In this document: piece after piece, positions 1 through 11,399 of the stretch
How the letters are laid out: every line of letters starts with the position of its first letter
How positions within the stretch are numbered: the stretch's first letter is position 1
Source: Diphasiastrum complanatum
Taxonomy: Eukaryota > Streptophyta > Lycopodiopsida > Lycopodiales > Lycopodiaceae
Direction of reading: 5' to 3'
DNA: 64,000 nucleotides
Assembly (NCBI GenBank): GCA_029204225.1
Contig: CM055094.1
Location: forward strand, 71,341,223 to 71,405,222
Notes under the pieces: generated by a model
What the model was told of the DNA's origin: nothing
What the model saw: only the letters and a program-made list of their open reading frames with translations
Database searches by the model: none
Made by a program: the position numbers and the translations under genes

Positions 1-475
1 TAGTTTCTGATGCAATCAGTTTCATTCCATTTGGTTGAGCCAATTAGAAGTTATAAGCTTTTGAAGAGGGTTAGGTAGGGCACCTAGACCTGGGTGGACA
101 CATTTGGTTTGGTCAAGAGATTGCTTGGTTGATCCAAAATCACAGATCTATGCTTGCCAATCTCATCTATATGTGATCTAGGCACTGTTTTGAGATCTTA
201 GCTATTTTGTTTCATGCAATTTCATTGTATTTGAGTCAAATTTGGTTTCTTAGAGTACTTCACATGTGCTAAGAGTGTTTGATCCTAACTTTGCCTATAC
301 TCCATCATTTGATGTGAAATAGATCTTGTTTTAGAGAGATTTGTGTAGCTAGTGAGAATCAATTCACAAATAGTTGCAAGATCTTTCATAGGAGGAGATA
401 GTACTCTATTATTGGATCCCATTGAGAGTGTGTAGCAACATTTATTGTTCACCATTTGAGTTTTCTTCACTTCAA

Positions 476-1825
476 ATGTCTTCAATGGGTTCATCCTTGT
501 TGGAACCAAGTGAAAGATTGACCACTTCAAACTATTCAATTTGGAAAATGAGGATGGAGTCCATCTTGATCCTTCAAGACATGATGGACATAGTTCTTGG
601 CCTTGAAGAAGAACCACAAGTTTTTCAAGAGGTTCAAAAATACAAAAAGAGAGCTAGGATAGCTCTCCACTACATTAAGATGAATGTCTCTAATGAGATA
701 TTGAGGGAGATAGGTACTTGTACAACAGCCAAAGAGGCTTGGGATTGTCTCAAGACTATCTATGAGGCTAAGAATACCTCTAGGCTTCTCACTCTTAGGA
801 ATCAAATCTTTCAAAGTAGCCAAAAGAGTGATGAGAGTGCATCTAGTTATGCTTTGAGAGTAGAAGATATTCATAGAGAACTTGCTTGTATTGGTGATTC
901 CATCAATCAAAATGAGCTAGTTCAAGTCATTCTCAATGGCTTGAGAAGTAAATTTGATAACCTTGTCCAATCCTATGCCATTAAGGAGGAGATACCAAGT
1001 TTGGAGGCTCTCCAAAGCGTGCTAATTTTGAAAGAATCAATACAAGAGTACAGGCTCTTGAGGATGGACAAGCTTTCTCTCACTCATAATGATGGCAAAG
1101 CTCTCTTTGCCAAGAATAAGCACAAAGGGAGGAGCAAGAACCAACATCAACAATCTTCAAGCAAGGACAAAGTCAAATCCAAAGACAAAGATGAGGAGGA
1201 AGATGATTCCTCTAATGCTTCATCATCCAAGCTCAAGAAGAAGAAGATCAAGTGCTTTTATTGTGGCAAGAAAGGTCATTATGCCACCAATTGCTTCAAG
1301 AATAAGAATCAACTCAACCAAGCCAACATTACCAATGAGAAGGAGGACACTATTGCAAGTGATGGAGAGGGATCTCTTATGGTCTCTAGTTTCTCATCTA
1401 CTCCTTTCAAGAAGGACAGCCTATGGTATATTGATAGTGGAGCCTCTTCACATATGTGTAGCTCCAAGGACTCTTTCTCTTCTATTGCACCTTATGATGG
1501 AGTCAAGAAATCAATATACACTGCAAATGATTTTGAATGTCCTATTGAAGGCATAGGGAACATTCCCTTAAAGCTTGCATCCTCTAAAGTTCTTTCTCTC
1601 TCTAAAGTTCTTTATGTACCTAAGCTTACCAAGAATCTTATTAGTGTTGGCCAATTGCTTGATAATGGCCTTGATGTAAAATTCAATGTTGATACTTGCG
1701 CTATCAAGAAGAATGATGAGATACTTGCATTAGGATCTAGATTTGGTGGCATCTATAAGCTAGATCCAAATGAGTATGTGAATGCTTGTAATGTTGCTCT
1801 TGTGAACAAGCTCTCTATGAGGAAT
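476..1825 (+). pseudogene. E1 Gag and aspartic protease
   Basis: The first plausible ATG is at 476, giving MSSMGSSLLEPSERL, which aligns with the Gag starts of E2-E4. A UBN2-type Gag domain follows. About residue 260 there is a CCHC zinc knuckle (KCFYCGKKGHYATNC), which binds RNA during packaging. Before it lies a Lys/Ser/Asp-rich stretch. The protease active site WYIDSGASSH has its catalytic Asp near residue 320. The frame breaks at about 1825, at the Gag-pre-integrase motif: LWHRRLGHPN continues in another frame. Gag and protease themselves look uninterrupted. Confidence 0.9.
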
Positions 1826-2430
1826 TATGGCATAGGAGGTTGGGACATCCCAACTACAAATCCATGCTCTCTATGATCAAAGAAGCCAAAGCTATTGGCT
1901 TGCCAAAGTCACTCTCCAAGAAGATCAAGCCTTGTGAGGCTTGTGCTATTGCTAAATCTCAAAAAAAGCCTTTTACAAGATCTTCTATCAAAAGCAAGCA
2001 TCCTTTGGAGTTAATCCACTCGGATGTGCATTTCTCATCAACTACAAGCAAGGGAGGAGCCACTTGTTTTTTTACTTTCAGTGATGATTACACAAGATTC
2101 ACTTGGATATATCTTCTTGCTTCTAAATCTATGGTGTTTGATCATTTCCTTATTTTCAAAGCTTATTTAGAGGAGCAATTCTCATTCAAGATTAAAGCTC
2201 TTAGAAGTGATGGAGGTGGTGAATATATCTCCAATAAATTTCAATATTTTTGTGAGTTTGAAGGCATTAAAAGAGAGTTCTCTTGTGCCTACTCTCCATC
2301 TCAAAATGGAGTGGCCAAGAGAAAGAATAGATCTCTTTGTGAATGTACAAAATCTATGAGAATTGAGGCATCTTTGCCCAAAGATTTTTGGGGAGAAGCC
2401 ATTAATTGTGCAAATTATCTTTGCATAGGC
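1826..2430 (+). pseudogene. E1 integrase core, catalytic Glu replaced
   Basis: Continues from LWHRRLGHPNYKSM, the HHCC zinc-binding region, into the DDE core. The first Asp is in LIHSDVH (codon 2033) and the second in LRSDGGGEY (codon 2209). The third acidic residue should lie in NGVAERKNR, but here the motif is NGVAKRKNR (codon 2317, AAG), exactly 35 residues after the second Asp. Integrase copies in E2 and E3 keep Glu. The change should abolish strand transfer. The frame shifts again after CANYLC near 2430. Confidence 0.9.
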
Positions 2431-3335
2431 TCCCACATATAGCTCTTGGAGGAAAGTCACCATATGAAATCTTATTTTTGAAGAAGCCTAAGGTTGATCA
2501 CCTTAGAGTTTTTGGATGCTTATGCTTTGTCCATATTCCCTTGGAAACAAGGAAGAAGGAAGATCCTAGTGCATGTAAAGGGGAATCGTGGTTGGATACT
2601 CATCCACCAAGAAGGCCTATAGAGTCTTTATACTCTCTACTTCTCGACTTATTGAAAGTAGAGATGTTGTCTTTCATGAAGATCATCACTCATCTTTTGA
2701 AGAGGTCGAGATCAAGAAATCTATGGATGCATCATCAATTATTGATTTTGAAGACAATCATGATGTGATGGGGTCGAGATTTGAAGAAGACTCTCCTCGG
2801 ATTTTCTCACCAAGAAGATCCATGAGAGATAGATCCGAGCCTAAGAGGCTCTCATATGTTGACAAAGGCAAACAAGTGGATCTTGATTCCACTAATTATG
2901 TTTTTTATGTCTCTCATGAAGAGCCAAAGAATGTACAAGAGGCACTCAATACCAAGGAGTGGTATGATGCCATGAAGCAAGAGTATGATGCATTGATCAC
3001 CAACAATACTTGGGAGCTTGTGGATCCTCCATCCAACAAGCATGTGATTGGTTGCAAGTGGATATTTCGGATCAAGTTCAATCATGATGGCACCATCAAC
3101 AAGCATAAAACAAGATTATGTGCCAAAGGATTTGCTCAAATCCATGGTCTTGATTATGAGGAGACCTTTGCACCCATTGCAAAGATGGTGACAATAAGAA
3201 TTCTTTTTTCTCATGCTTGTTTTTTCAAGTGGAAGGTGTTTCAATTAGATGTATCCAATGCTTTTCTAAATGGTTATCTTGAGGAGGAGATCTATATGGA
3301 ACAACCTCAAGGATTCATCAAGGATGATTCTTGCT
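2431..3335 (+). pseudogene. E1 integrase C-terminus, linker and RT fingers
   Basis: After a frame change the sequence reads GGKSPYEILFLKKPKVDHLR and FGCLCFVHIP, the conserved copia integrase C-terminal region. Another shift near 2588 leads to the GYSSTKKAYRVF motif, a low-complexity linker, and then RT from MKQEYDALITNNTWELV. RT motifs seen include IGCKWIFRIK, YEETFAP and LDVSNAFLNG, the last carrying the first RT catalytic Asp (codon 3248). A further frameshift near 3330 separates this from the rest of RT. Confidence 0.88.
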
Positions 3336-4452
3336 CTACAAAAGTCTTTATGGACTCAAGCAAGCACCAAGATCATGGTATTCAAGACTTAATTCTTTTC
3401 TTATCTCACTAGGATTTACTCTTAGTGACTATGATCCTTCCATGTATCTAAAGTTTGTAAATAGCAATATTGTCATTCTTCTAATTTATGTTGATGACAT
3501 TATTCTTTGTGGAAGTTGTATCGAGCTAGTTGATGAAACCAAGCTAGCACTTGGATGTGAGTTTAAAATGCAAGATCTAGGAGAGATGCATTACATCCTA
3601 GGCCTAGAAACTGATTTTTATGAAAATCATATCTTTATATGCCAATCTAGATATGCGCACTCTATGTTGAAAAAATTCTATATGGAAAATTCTAAGAGCA
3701 TAGATACTCCAATGGAGCAAATTGTAAAAGATCCTGATAAAGGTGATGAAAGATCCTTTGAGGACATCACACTTTTTAGGAGTCTTGTAGGCTCCTTGAT
3801 TTGGCTTACCATTACTAGGCCCGATCTAAGTTTTTGTGTGCACAAATTGAGTCAATTTATGCAAGATCCTAAGATCCATCATTGGAAGATGGCCAAGAGG
3901 ATTCTAAGATATGTATCTTCATCTTGTGATTATGGTCTACTCTATAAAAGTGAAGATCTATCCATTATTGGCTACTCGGATTCGGACTTTGCAAGTGACA
4001 AGATGGATCGAAAGTCTATTAGTGCATACACTATCTTTCTTAGAGGCAATCTAATATCTTGGCTTTCCAAAAAGCAAGATACTATATCTCTCTCTTCATG
4101 TGAGGCCGAGTACAAAGCACTCACTACAACTACCAAAGAAGTGCTTTGGATCAAGAGGTTATTAATGGAGCTAAAGTGCATCAAGGAGGATGATCTACCA
4201 ATGATCAAGTGTGATAACATCTCGGCCCAAGCTCTTGCCAATAATCCCATATTTCATGCAAGAAGCAAGTACATAGAAGTGGCACACCATTTTGTGAGAT
4301 AAAAGTTTATTGGAGGAGAAATCTATTTGGAGCATGTCAACTCGTCCTCTTGTATTTCCGATCTACTCACCAAGCCTTTGAGCAAAAGTGCCTTCATCAA
4401 GCATAGATCTAACCTTGGAGTTATATCAAGATCAATGCTCAAATATTCATAG
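3331..4452 (+). pseudogene. E1 RT palm/thumb and RNase H
   Basis: Begins with LYKSLYGLKQAPRSWYSRLN and carries the catalytic YVDD box (LLIYVDDIIL; Asp codons 3492 and 3495), which is intact. The connection and RNase H domain follow (YSDSDFASDKMDRKS, then SLSSCEAEYKAL). A stop at 4300-4302 interrupts the sequence after AHHFVR. Homology then resumes in the same frame (LEHVNSSSCISDLLTKPLS) to the natural terminator at 4450-4452. Same family as E2. Confidence 0.9.
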
Positions 4453-4458
4453 ATAATT

Positions 4459-4470
4459 TTTTAGGAGGAG
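4459..4470 (+). promoter_or_regulatory. Polypurine tract of E1
   Basis: A T run followed by purine-rich AGGAGGAG lies directly before TGTGAAGAATTG, the start of the LTR. Position and composition match the plus-strand primer of LTR elements. E3 and the copia remnant at 41.3 kb have GAAGAGGGAG at the same place. Confidence 0.75.
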
Positions 4471-5208
4471 TGTGAAGAATTGAAAAAGATTATCTATGTT
4501 AGATATAGGGGTCTTATGTTTTTTACATCAAGCATCTAGGTGTAGGATGTTGATAGGAATAAATTTGGCATAGATGGCAAATTATGCATTTCCACTTGTA
4601 ATGCCACTATTGAGCCAAAATAGAGTAAGAGGCTAAACACGTGCCAATTAGAGTGTAGACAAGTGTAAAGCTTTTGTTTGATGAATTCCAAGAGGTCCAA
4701 TAGGATTTAGAGGTGGAACCTTGAAAGGTCCAATAGGAAATTGAGGTGTGCTTGAATATAGTCCAATAGAATTAAGAGGTGCATGGATCAATGGTCCAAT
4801 AGGATCAAGAGGTGACAAAGTATGGTCCAATCATAGTTAAGCATAGTGGTAGCTCGTGGATCTACTAGTATCATTGTACTCCTCATTTTGGATCTAATTG
4901 ATTTGGTGATTTCATGAATTTTGTGAGTTATTGGATTTCTAGCTTTCTCTCTCTACCCGAGATCTCATGATGCTTTTTCTCTCTCTACACGAGGAGAGCA
5001 GCTTGTTTTTACTTAGATTATTTTTTGAATACTTCCCACACGTGTGAGTGAGAGTTGGAAGTGATTGAATGCATGTAGTAGTGTGTTTTTTTCCATAGAT
5101 TCAAAGATAGATCTTGAATCTCAATCTAGTCTTGATCTTGGTGCATCTACACACCCTAGGAGATCACAAGTACATGTAGTGAACAGTCCACACGTGTGAA
5201 ATTCAACA
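4471..5208 (+). repeat. 3' LTR of E1 (738 bp)
   Basis: Starts TGTGAAGAATTG after the polypurine tract and ends TTCAACA, with TG...CA termini. It contains two copies of the palindrome CACACGTGTG (5037-5046 and 5189-5198), which includes a CACGTG G-box core, and an internal 33-bp minisatellite. The end is fixed by the match of 5209 onward to repeat A at 51952. Without the 5' LTR its age cannot be estimated. Confidence 0.85.
4694..4835 (+). repeat. 33-bp minisatellite inside the E1 LTR
   Basis: Five degenerate units beginning GGTCCAATAGGA (one begins AGTCCAATAGAA, the last GGTCCAATCATA) start at 4694, 4727, 4760, 4793 and 4824. The period is 33 bp (31 for the last). It was not seen in the LTRs of E2-E4. 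Confidence 0.8.
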
Positions 5209-5242
5209 GATGACTCCTATTGTGCATGTACGCTAGCTAATT

Positions 5243-5273
<31 letters not shown>

Positions 5274-5530
5274 CACATAATGAGAGACATTTACCTTTGA
5301 TTTTGTTGATATACGCACACACATACACAAATAAATATATAAATATATATACAGACAAAAAAGTGCACACACACACACATTTTACAGACACACAAATTCA
5401 ATTGTATTTCTTTGGTGCCTTTGTTCACTAACACCGGCCTCACCGTCCCCACTCGTACTAGTCTCTAGGGGGTCTGGCTATGTATCAATTATCTCAAGGT
5501 GTATCTATGCCTCGTAGGTGCCTTGAAATT
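5209..5530. repeat. Repeat A, copy 1 (flank of E1)
   Basis: Bases 5209-5400 match 51952-52160, including a GA run (5243-5270) and CA-rich tract. Bases 5411-5530 match 53038-53155. About 880 bp present in the copy at 52 kb is absent here, so this copy has an internal deletion. E1's right end abuts the first matching base. No coding capacity was recognised. Bases 5531-5679 hold nothing I recognise. Confidence 0.8.
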
Positions 5531-5679
5531 TAATTTTTTTTCTTCCTTGCAACCTCATGCTCCTATTAGGTCCGTGCCCACTTTCACGCCCATCTTGCAA
5601 GGTTAGTTGTATCATCTACGCTTAAAATTGAGTACCTAGAATAAATTTTGATTTGATATTCAACATTTTAGTGTTCAAT

Positions 5680-6490
5680 ATTTACCTTTCCTTGAAGATG
5701 GATCTTCCTTGGTCATCATCAAGAGTAATGTTGACATACAATAAGCACCCAAAAGTTCAAAAAAAGATGACACTCCGCCTCCTCTTGAATAGCATCTCAA
5801 AAGGTGTCCTTCCATCCAAAATAGCACTCGGCCACCTATTGCACAAGAAATTAGCACACGCCAAAGCTTGATCCCAGAATGGCTTATCAAGGTTAGCACT
5901 TAACTTCATGGATTTGGCACCTTCACATAAAGTCCTATTCATCCTCTCGTGCCACTCCATTTTGTTGTGGGGTCCTTGGTGTTGTATACTCCCTCTTGAT
6001 CCCATGCTCATCACAAAAGCCTTGAACTTGGTAGATATGTACTCTCCAGCATTGTCACTCCTTAAGCACTTGATCCTTGTGGAAAAGTGGTTCTCCATTA
6101 CATTCTTGAACTTAACAAAGACATCATGCTAGATAGATCCAACAAAATCTACTAAAATCATCAATGAAAGCTACATACATCTTAGCTCCACTATTTCTAA
6201 TTGTAGTAATTCCATGAACATCCAAATGTACAACTTGAAAATGATTTGTAGATCTAGTATAAGGTAGTCTATGTGACTTTGACAAAGCACAAGACTCACG
6301 AACATGATTGATACTTTTTAAGGAACTGGAAGACCAATCATAACTTGCTTCATAGCCATTACCTCTAATGACTTGAAGTTGAGGTGTCCCATCCTTTTAT
6401 GGGCACCTCTTAAATAGGTATTTGCTCTCTTGCAACACATCCAACTTGGTTAGCAATAACACAAGCATCTAGTTTGAACAACTTCCCTTG
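5680..6490 (-). pseudogene. E5 integrase remnant
   Basis: The reverse strand encodes MENHFSTRIKCLRSDNAGEY, with the second catalytic Asp in LRSDN. It continues through a degraded PQQNG region in which the catalytic Glu context has become NKMEWHERMNRT, then DKPFWDQALACANFLCNRW and DGRTPFEMLFKRR. The upstream zinc-binding region (6300-6450) matches E3 but is frameshifted. Non-functional. Confidence 0.82.
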
Positions 6491-6494
6491 CATT

Positions 6495-7703
6495 TTACTT
6501 TTTTGCAATCAAGATATCCTTCATTTTGATTATACAGGAATCTCTATCAAACTCAACTTTGAGGCCTTTACTTAGCAATTGACTCACACTAAGTAAATTC
6601 TTGGTAATAGATGGAATGAACAAAACATCCTCCAAATGAACATTCCTACTTATAGAGAGAGAAATAGGAATTGTGCCAATCCCTTTGATTGCACACTCAC
6701 CATCATTGGTCGTGTAGATCACCCTCTTGTCATCTCCATATGCCAACAAAGAAGTGAAATTATCTTTGTGAAAAGTCATGTGTGAACTTGCTCCACCATG
6801 GATCTAGATCTCCATCATGAGCAAGCTTATATGAAGACATCACAAAAAATCCATCATTTTCATTTTTAACATCCAAACCATCCTCATCAAGAGTAAGATT
6901 ACCTTGCTTGTCTCCTTGATCTCTCTTCTTCTTGTAGCGCTCACTTGCAAAGTGTCCTTTGATGCCACAACAGAAGCATTTTTGCTTTGATCTATCTTTC
7001 TTTTTGCCATTTGAAGAAGCCTCCCCTTGATATTGCCCTTTAGACCACTTACTTTTGCTTTTGCCCTTGAATTTTCCTTTTATGAACATAGCCTCCTCTT
7101 GAAGTGTCAATGTAGGTCCACCTCTTGCTTGAAGCCTATATTCTTCATTGATCAAGATCTCTTGAAGATCCATCAAACTTGGAAAAGTCTTTTAATTAGA
7201 AATACTTCGAACAATGTTAGCATGAGAATCCAACAATCCATCAAGAATAACTTGAACAAGATCTCTTTCCTTAATGCTCTCATCAATGCAAGCTAACTCA
7301 TCATTCAATGCTTTCAATCTCAAAATCAAAGTATTTGGACTTTCTTCACTCTTTTGCAAACAAGAAAAGATTTTCCTTCTTAGAGTCAACACTCTAGATT
7401 TTTAGACTTGGATTCATAAAGCTTCTTTAATGAATCCCAATCATCCTTTCTTGAAGTACTCTTACCAACTTCCTTGATAAGCTCATTGGTGACATTCATC
7501 TTTATCATGTGTAGAGCCTTTTTGGCCCTCTTGTCATACCTCATTTGATCTTGTTATGCTGATGGTCTCTCCTGCAAACCTACAACAATATCCAAAACAT
7601 CATTCATCTCAAGAAGTGATTCCATCCTCACTTTCCAAAATGAATAGTTACATGAGGTAAGCCTATCATTGGCTTCCAACATGACTCCACTTGATGTAGC
7701 CAT
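6495..7703 (-). pseudogene. E5 Gag and protease with a mutated zinc knuckle
   Basis: Gag starts at the ATG at 7703 (sequence as E3) and runs with breaks near 7400 and 7190. The knuckle is CFCCGIKGHFASER, so the fourth zinc ligand of CX2CX4HX4C is Arg instead of Cys. The protease active-site region (about 6780-6800) is broken: HMTFHKDNFTSLLAYGDDKR survives, but the WWIDSGASS part is out of frame. Confidence 0.82.
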
Positions 7704-7793
7704 GTAGCAATGATCTGATCCTCTCTTTCAACCTGCTTTAATGCACAAAGCACTCCTTTGAACAACAACAAATGTTTTCAAAAGGAATTTGCA

Positions 7794-8348
7794 AAGATAT
7801 GAAACTACTCTTTGGTTACAAAAAGGAGCAAACCAACAATCCTGCCAATGTTGAAAAATCAGCATCTACATACAAAATGAGATGCAAACTCTAAGAGATA
7901 TTGATCAAACATGAACTAAAACATAAAATATGTTTGTTGTCCGTACAATTACAGTACCCTACTGTATTTCACACGTGTGAAACTGAAAATATCAAAATAT
8001 GAGCATTCTACACACAAGATTGCAAGATATCACCAAGATAGTGCACCAATGAGTAGTAGAACCAAAAGAGAACCATGTATAATGATGAAATGAGAGAGAG
8101 AAGAGAGAAGATGTGTCTCTCCACAAGTTACATCCTTTTATAGAGTTTTCAAACCCTATTTGGCCACTTGGATTTCCCTCCAAAATGTAAACCCTACTAT
8201 TTTTGGGTCTAGATTCAATGTACCCAAAGTTCAAATTTGAATCTCTCTCAAACTCGACTACCAACTTTTCCACACTTTCAAAAAGTGTTTATTGAATGTA
8301 TTTTAAACTAATATAACTTCAAAAAGTTTATCTCTAATTCTAAAATAA
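7794..8348 (-). repeat. Truncated copia LTR between two gag copies
   Basis: In reverse complement this matches the E4 LTR (33340-33980), but lacks roughly 75 bp at the LTR start and roughly 50 bp at its end. It retains the TATA-like CTATAAAAGG region near 8135 and CACACGTGTG at 7970-7979. Gag sequence abuts it on both sides with no PBS. Confidence 0.82.
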
Positions 8349-9293
8349 GTTTAGCCACAATAGAAGCATTTTAGCTTTGATCTATCTTTCTTTTTGCCAT
8401 TTGAAGAAGCCTCCCCTTGATATTGCCCTTTAGACCACTTACTTTTGCTTTTGCCCTTGAATTTTCCTTTTATAAACACAGCCTCCTATTGAAGTGTCAA
8501 TGTAGGCCCACCTCTTGCTTGAAGCCTATTCTTCATTGATCAATATCTCTTGAAGATCCATCAAACTTGGCAAAGTCTTTTGAAAAGAAATACTTTAGCA
8601 TGAGCATCCAACAATCCATTAAGGATAACTTGAACAAAATCTCCTTCCTTAATGCTCTCATCAATGCAAGCTAACTCATCATTCAATGCTTTCACTCTCA
8701 AAATCAAAGTATTTGAACTTTCTTCACTCTTTTGCAAACAAGAAAAGATTTTCCTTCTTAGAGTCAACACTCTAGAAGTAGACTTGGATTCATAAAGCTT
8801 CTTCAATGAATCCCAATCATCCTTTGTTGAAGTACTCTTACCAATTTCCTTGATAACCTCATTGGTGACATTCATCTTTATCATGTGTAGAGCCTTTTTG
8901 GCCCTCTTGTCATACCTCATTTGATCTTGTTATGCTGATGGTCTCTCCTGCAAACCTACAACAATATCCAAAACATCATTCATCTCAAGAAGTGATTCCA
9001 TCCTCACTTTCCAGAATGAATAGTTACATGAGGTAAGCCTATCATTGGCTTCCAACATGACTCCACCTGATGTAGCCATGTCGCAATGTCCTGATCCTCT
9101 CTTTCAACCTATTTTAATGCACAAAGCACTCCTTTGAACAACAACAAATGTTTTCAAAAGGAAATCGCAAAGATATGAAACTACTCAATTCACTTCAACA
9201 CATAGAATATTGAGATTTAGATCAACCTATGATCTATCCTCAATCTAATGACTCTTGCCACTTCCTAATATTGAAACACACTCAAATTAGGTG
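8349..9293 (-). pseudogene. Second copy of copia Gag and leader
   Basis: Bases 8351-9185 repeat 6966-7793 with scattered differences, on the same strand. The Gag start is at 9080 and the fragment ends within the zinc-knuckle coding region. To the right, 9186-9293 is copia leader sequence also found at 39481 and 26310. The long frame 8561-8920 shows the Gag motif SKSTSRVLTLRRKIFSCLQK. Confidence 0.85.
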
Positions 9294-10734
9294 ATATTAA
9301 CTTTGGAATGACGTATGAATTTAGGTAACTTCCCCCTCGTTGCCATAGTAGTCGTCGTTAATACAGAAGATTGTAAATAGATCGAATTCTAATCCAAACA
9401 CAGAATCATATTCGCAATTGTCGCTCAACTCACCATAATAAAATCAACATCAATCGCAAAGTGCATCCTTAACACAGAGTGTTTTCTTTTAATCTATCCT
9501 AAGACTCATAGCTAATAAGTAGCTCCCCTCACACCACCAAAAAAGAGGACACGTATTATACCATTTTCATAAGAGATTAATTAATTCCAGTATTTGAGCA
9601 TATCTGAGAGCTTGCACAAGGGTAGTACACGAGTTTCTCTGGACCTCTACTTTATAATCATCTTTGAGGCCATTGTTTTATTGACATAACCCTTTTTAAT
9701 GTACTCTTAAAGTCATTAAGGATTGTGGCAGTAACTTCCTCTGTACCACACGTCAAGATACAATCGTCCTACTTTGTATCCACCACTTTCTTAAACACTT
9801 CAACTACTATTAATTTTAAAATCACAAAACCATAACATAACACTTTGCCAATAACCATAAAATATTACCACCACAAAACTTAAGACGACTCCTCAATACT
9901 GTAACTTTAATTACAAGAATGTTCAAAATGTAAAAATATAATTCCAATAACATTGCAAAACCATGTTAGCAGTATTGTTAGATTGTCCTTAAGTTTTCCT
10001 TTTTCCCCATCATTAATTCTTTTTTTCCTACTTCTTTCCCCATTTTTTTTTTTTTTAATTTCATAACACAAACATTCTCAATAATTCAAAGTCAAATGAC
10101 TAAATGAAGTGTAATTATCAAATTTACAACCAAGAGTATTCAACCCATAATGTTATGGTTATCAACCAAAAAGATAATCCATAAATGTAGTATAACAAAG
10201 TATCCAAAAATGTTGTGCACAATATCTGCGATGAAGAGTACCATAATGAATTCCAATAATCCATTGACTAAGAGTAACACTGCATTGATTCCAAACAGCA
10301 TGTACTCCCTATTCCAAACCGCAAAATCCCGCAGCTCTTCTCTTCCCCCGTCCATCATATCTTGTTGATGAATCCTTATTAGCTCTTGAAAATTCACAGG
10401 TTCACCAAACTCTTTCTCAATTGTTGCGTCACTGGCCTGGGGTTGATGTCAGCAAGGTTGCCTTGGCACATTATCCTCATCCATTTCTTCCTCACAACAG
10501 ATCGTATTACATAACCGAATAGTACTCCCTTCCAAACTTACGAACCCCAAATCGTAATCATGAATTCAGAAAATAAAATTCTCTAACCCTCATAAAAATC
10601 AAAATCATAAAGATCAAATATTGATCTTCTCCAAAATGAACAAATCTAACCACTAATATACTCCCCTAAAAAGTCTATGACGTGTTACTCATACGTGAGC
10701 TACATCACTAACCACAAAAAATCATCGTGCTTGA
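9294..10734. other. No gene recognised
   Basis: AT-rich sequence with a T run near 10045-10060 and no recognisable protein, LTR or structured RNA. A reverse-strand 85-residue frame (10140-10397) is strongly hydrophobic (NAVLLLVNGLLEFIMVLFIA) but matches nothing I know and has no second copy here, so I do not call it a gene. Confidence 0.5.
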
Positions 10735-10811
10735 TGTCGTTTAGCTATCCAGTTTCGCCAAAAGGCATACCCACGATGTTCTTCCAACTTCTCCAAAACA
10801 TGTAATCACTC

Positions 10812-11220
10812 TCATAGCATCTCAACCGGCCATAAACTATGAGTAGCATGTACCAGCAAAGTTGGCAAAACAAATTCGTAAGGCATCAAAGCATCCACAC
10901 CATAAACCAATTGGATAGGTGTAAAACTTGTGGATATCTTGTAAGCAGTGCGATTAGCCCATAACGTTGGTTGTAAAAAATCATGCCAGGAGCCCCCTTT
11001 CTCCAGCACCTGCTTTAGTAAGATACCTGGTTATGGATTTGGTTGTGTTATCACACAAAGCTTTCACCCCCGCCCACTTGGTCACATGATCTATGGCTAC
11101 TACAATGTGTTGATGACCATTCTTGGATGGTGGGTTAATCTTCCCAATGAAATCTAAACCACCTTTGAAATGGTTCATTCGGTTGGAGAGGTATCAATGG
11201 AAAATCCATTGTTGGTACTA
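10812..11220 (-). pseudogene. Gypsy integrase, internally deleted
   Basis: Reads GLDFIGKINPPSKNGHQHIV then VAIDHVTKW, the first-Asp region of gypsy integrases. After LTKAGAGERG it jumps to WHDFLQPTLWANRTAYKIST and FTPIQLVYGVDALMP, the end of the core. The segment with the second Asp and the Glu is gone. The same deletion is present in the copy at 53.2-53.4 kb. Confidence 0.82.
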
Positions 11221-11399
11221 GGGTCCCCTGCCTCTAATAGATAACAATTCATGTTGCCTAGTCATGCACAGCTTGTATAGGTCATATCTTCTCAAAAGAA
11301 CAAAATGCACATCCGCTCATGTAGGCAGCCTCATGAACACAAAATTCAATAAAAACTTCAATCCTTTAATGCTTACCGGAACCTTCCGAATTTTCCCCA

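Larger units (their letters stand above)
1..5208 (+). mobile_element. Ty1/copia LTR retrotransposon E1, cut by the window's left edge
   Basis: A copia-type element in the order Gag, protease, integrase, reverse transcriptase, RNase H, then a polypurine tract and a 3' LTR. Gag starts near 476, so the 5' LTR and primer-binding site should lie just left of the window; in E4 the leader from PBS to Gag is about 470 bp. The coding region is broken by several frameshifts and one stop, so the copy is dead. The right edge at 5208 is supported because the next base starts a match to an uninterrupted repeat copy at 51952. The 5' target duplication cannot be seen. Confidence 0.93.
5680..7793 (-). mobile_element. 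Copia fragment E5 (Gag-protease-integrase, no RT)
   Basis: A reverse-strand copia relic closely related to E3. Reading leftward from the Gag start at 7703, it carries Gag, CCHC knuckle, protease region and integrase. It stops at about 5680 inside the integrase C-terminal region, at sequence matching 24120 in E3. RT, RNase H and the 3' LTR are missing. Several frameshifts and stops are present. At 7793 a shortened leader runs directly into an internal point of an LTR. Confidence 0.88.

Noticed and set aside
1089-1556. 155-residue forward frame overlapping E1 gag
   Set aside because: Shadow of the Gag frame; Arg/Ser-rich translation of the Lys/Ser linker with no motif.
10140-10397. Hydrophobic 85-residue reverse frame, possible membrane protein
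   Set aside because: No family, no neighbour logic and no conserved second copy.
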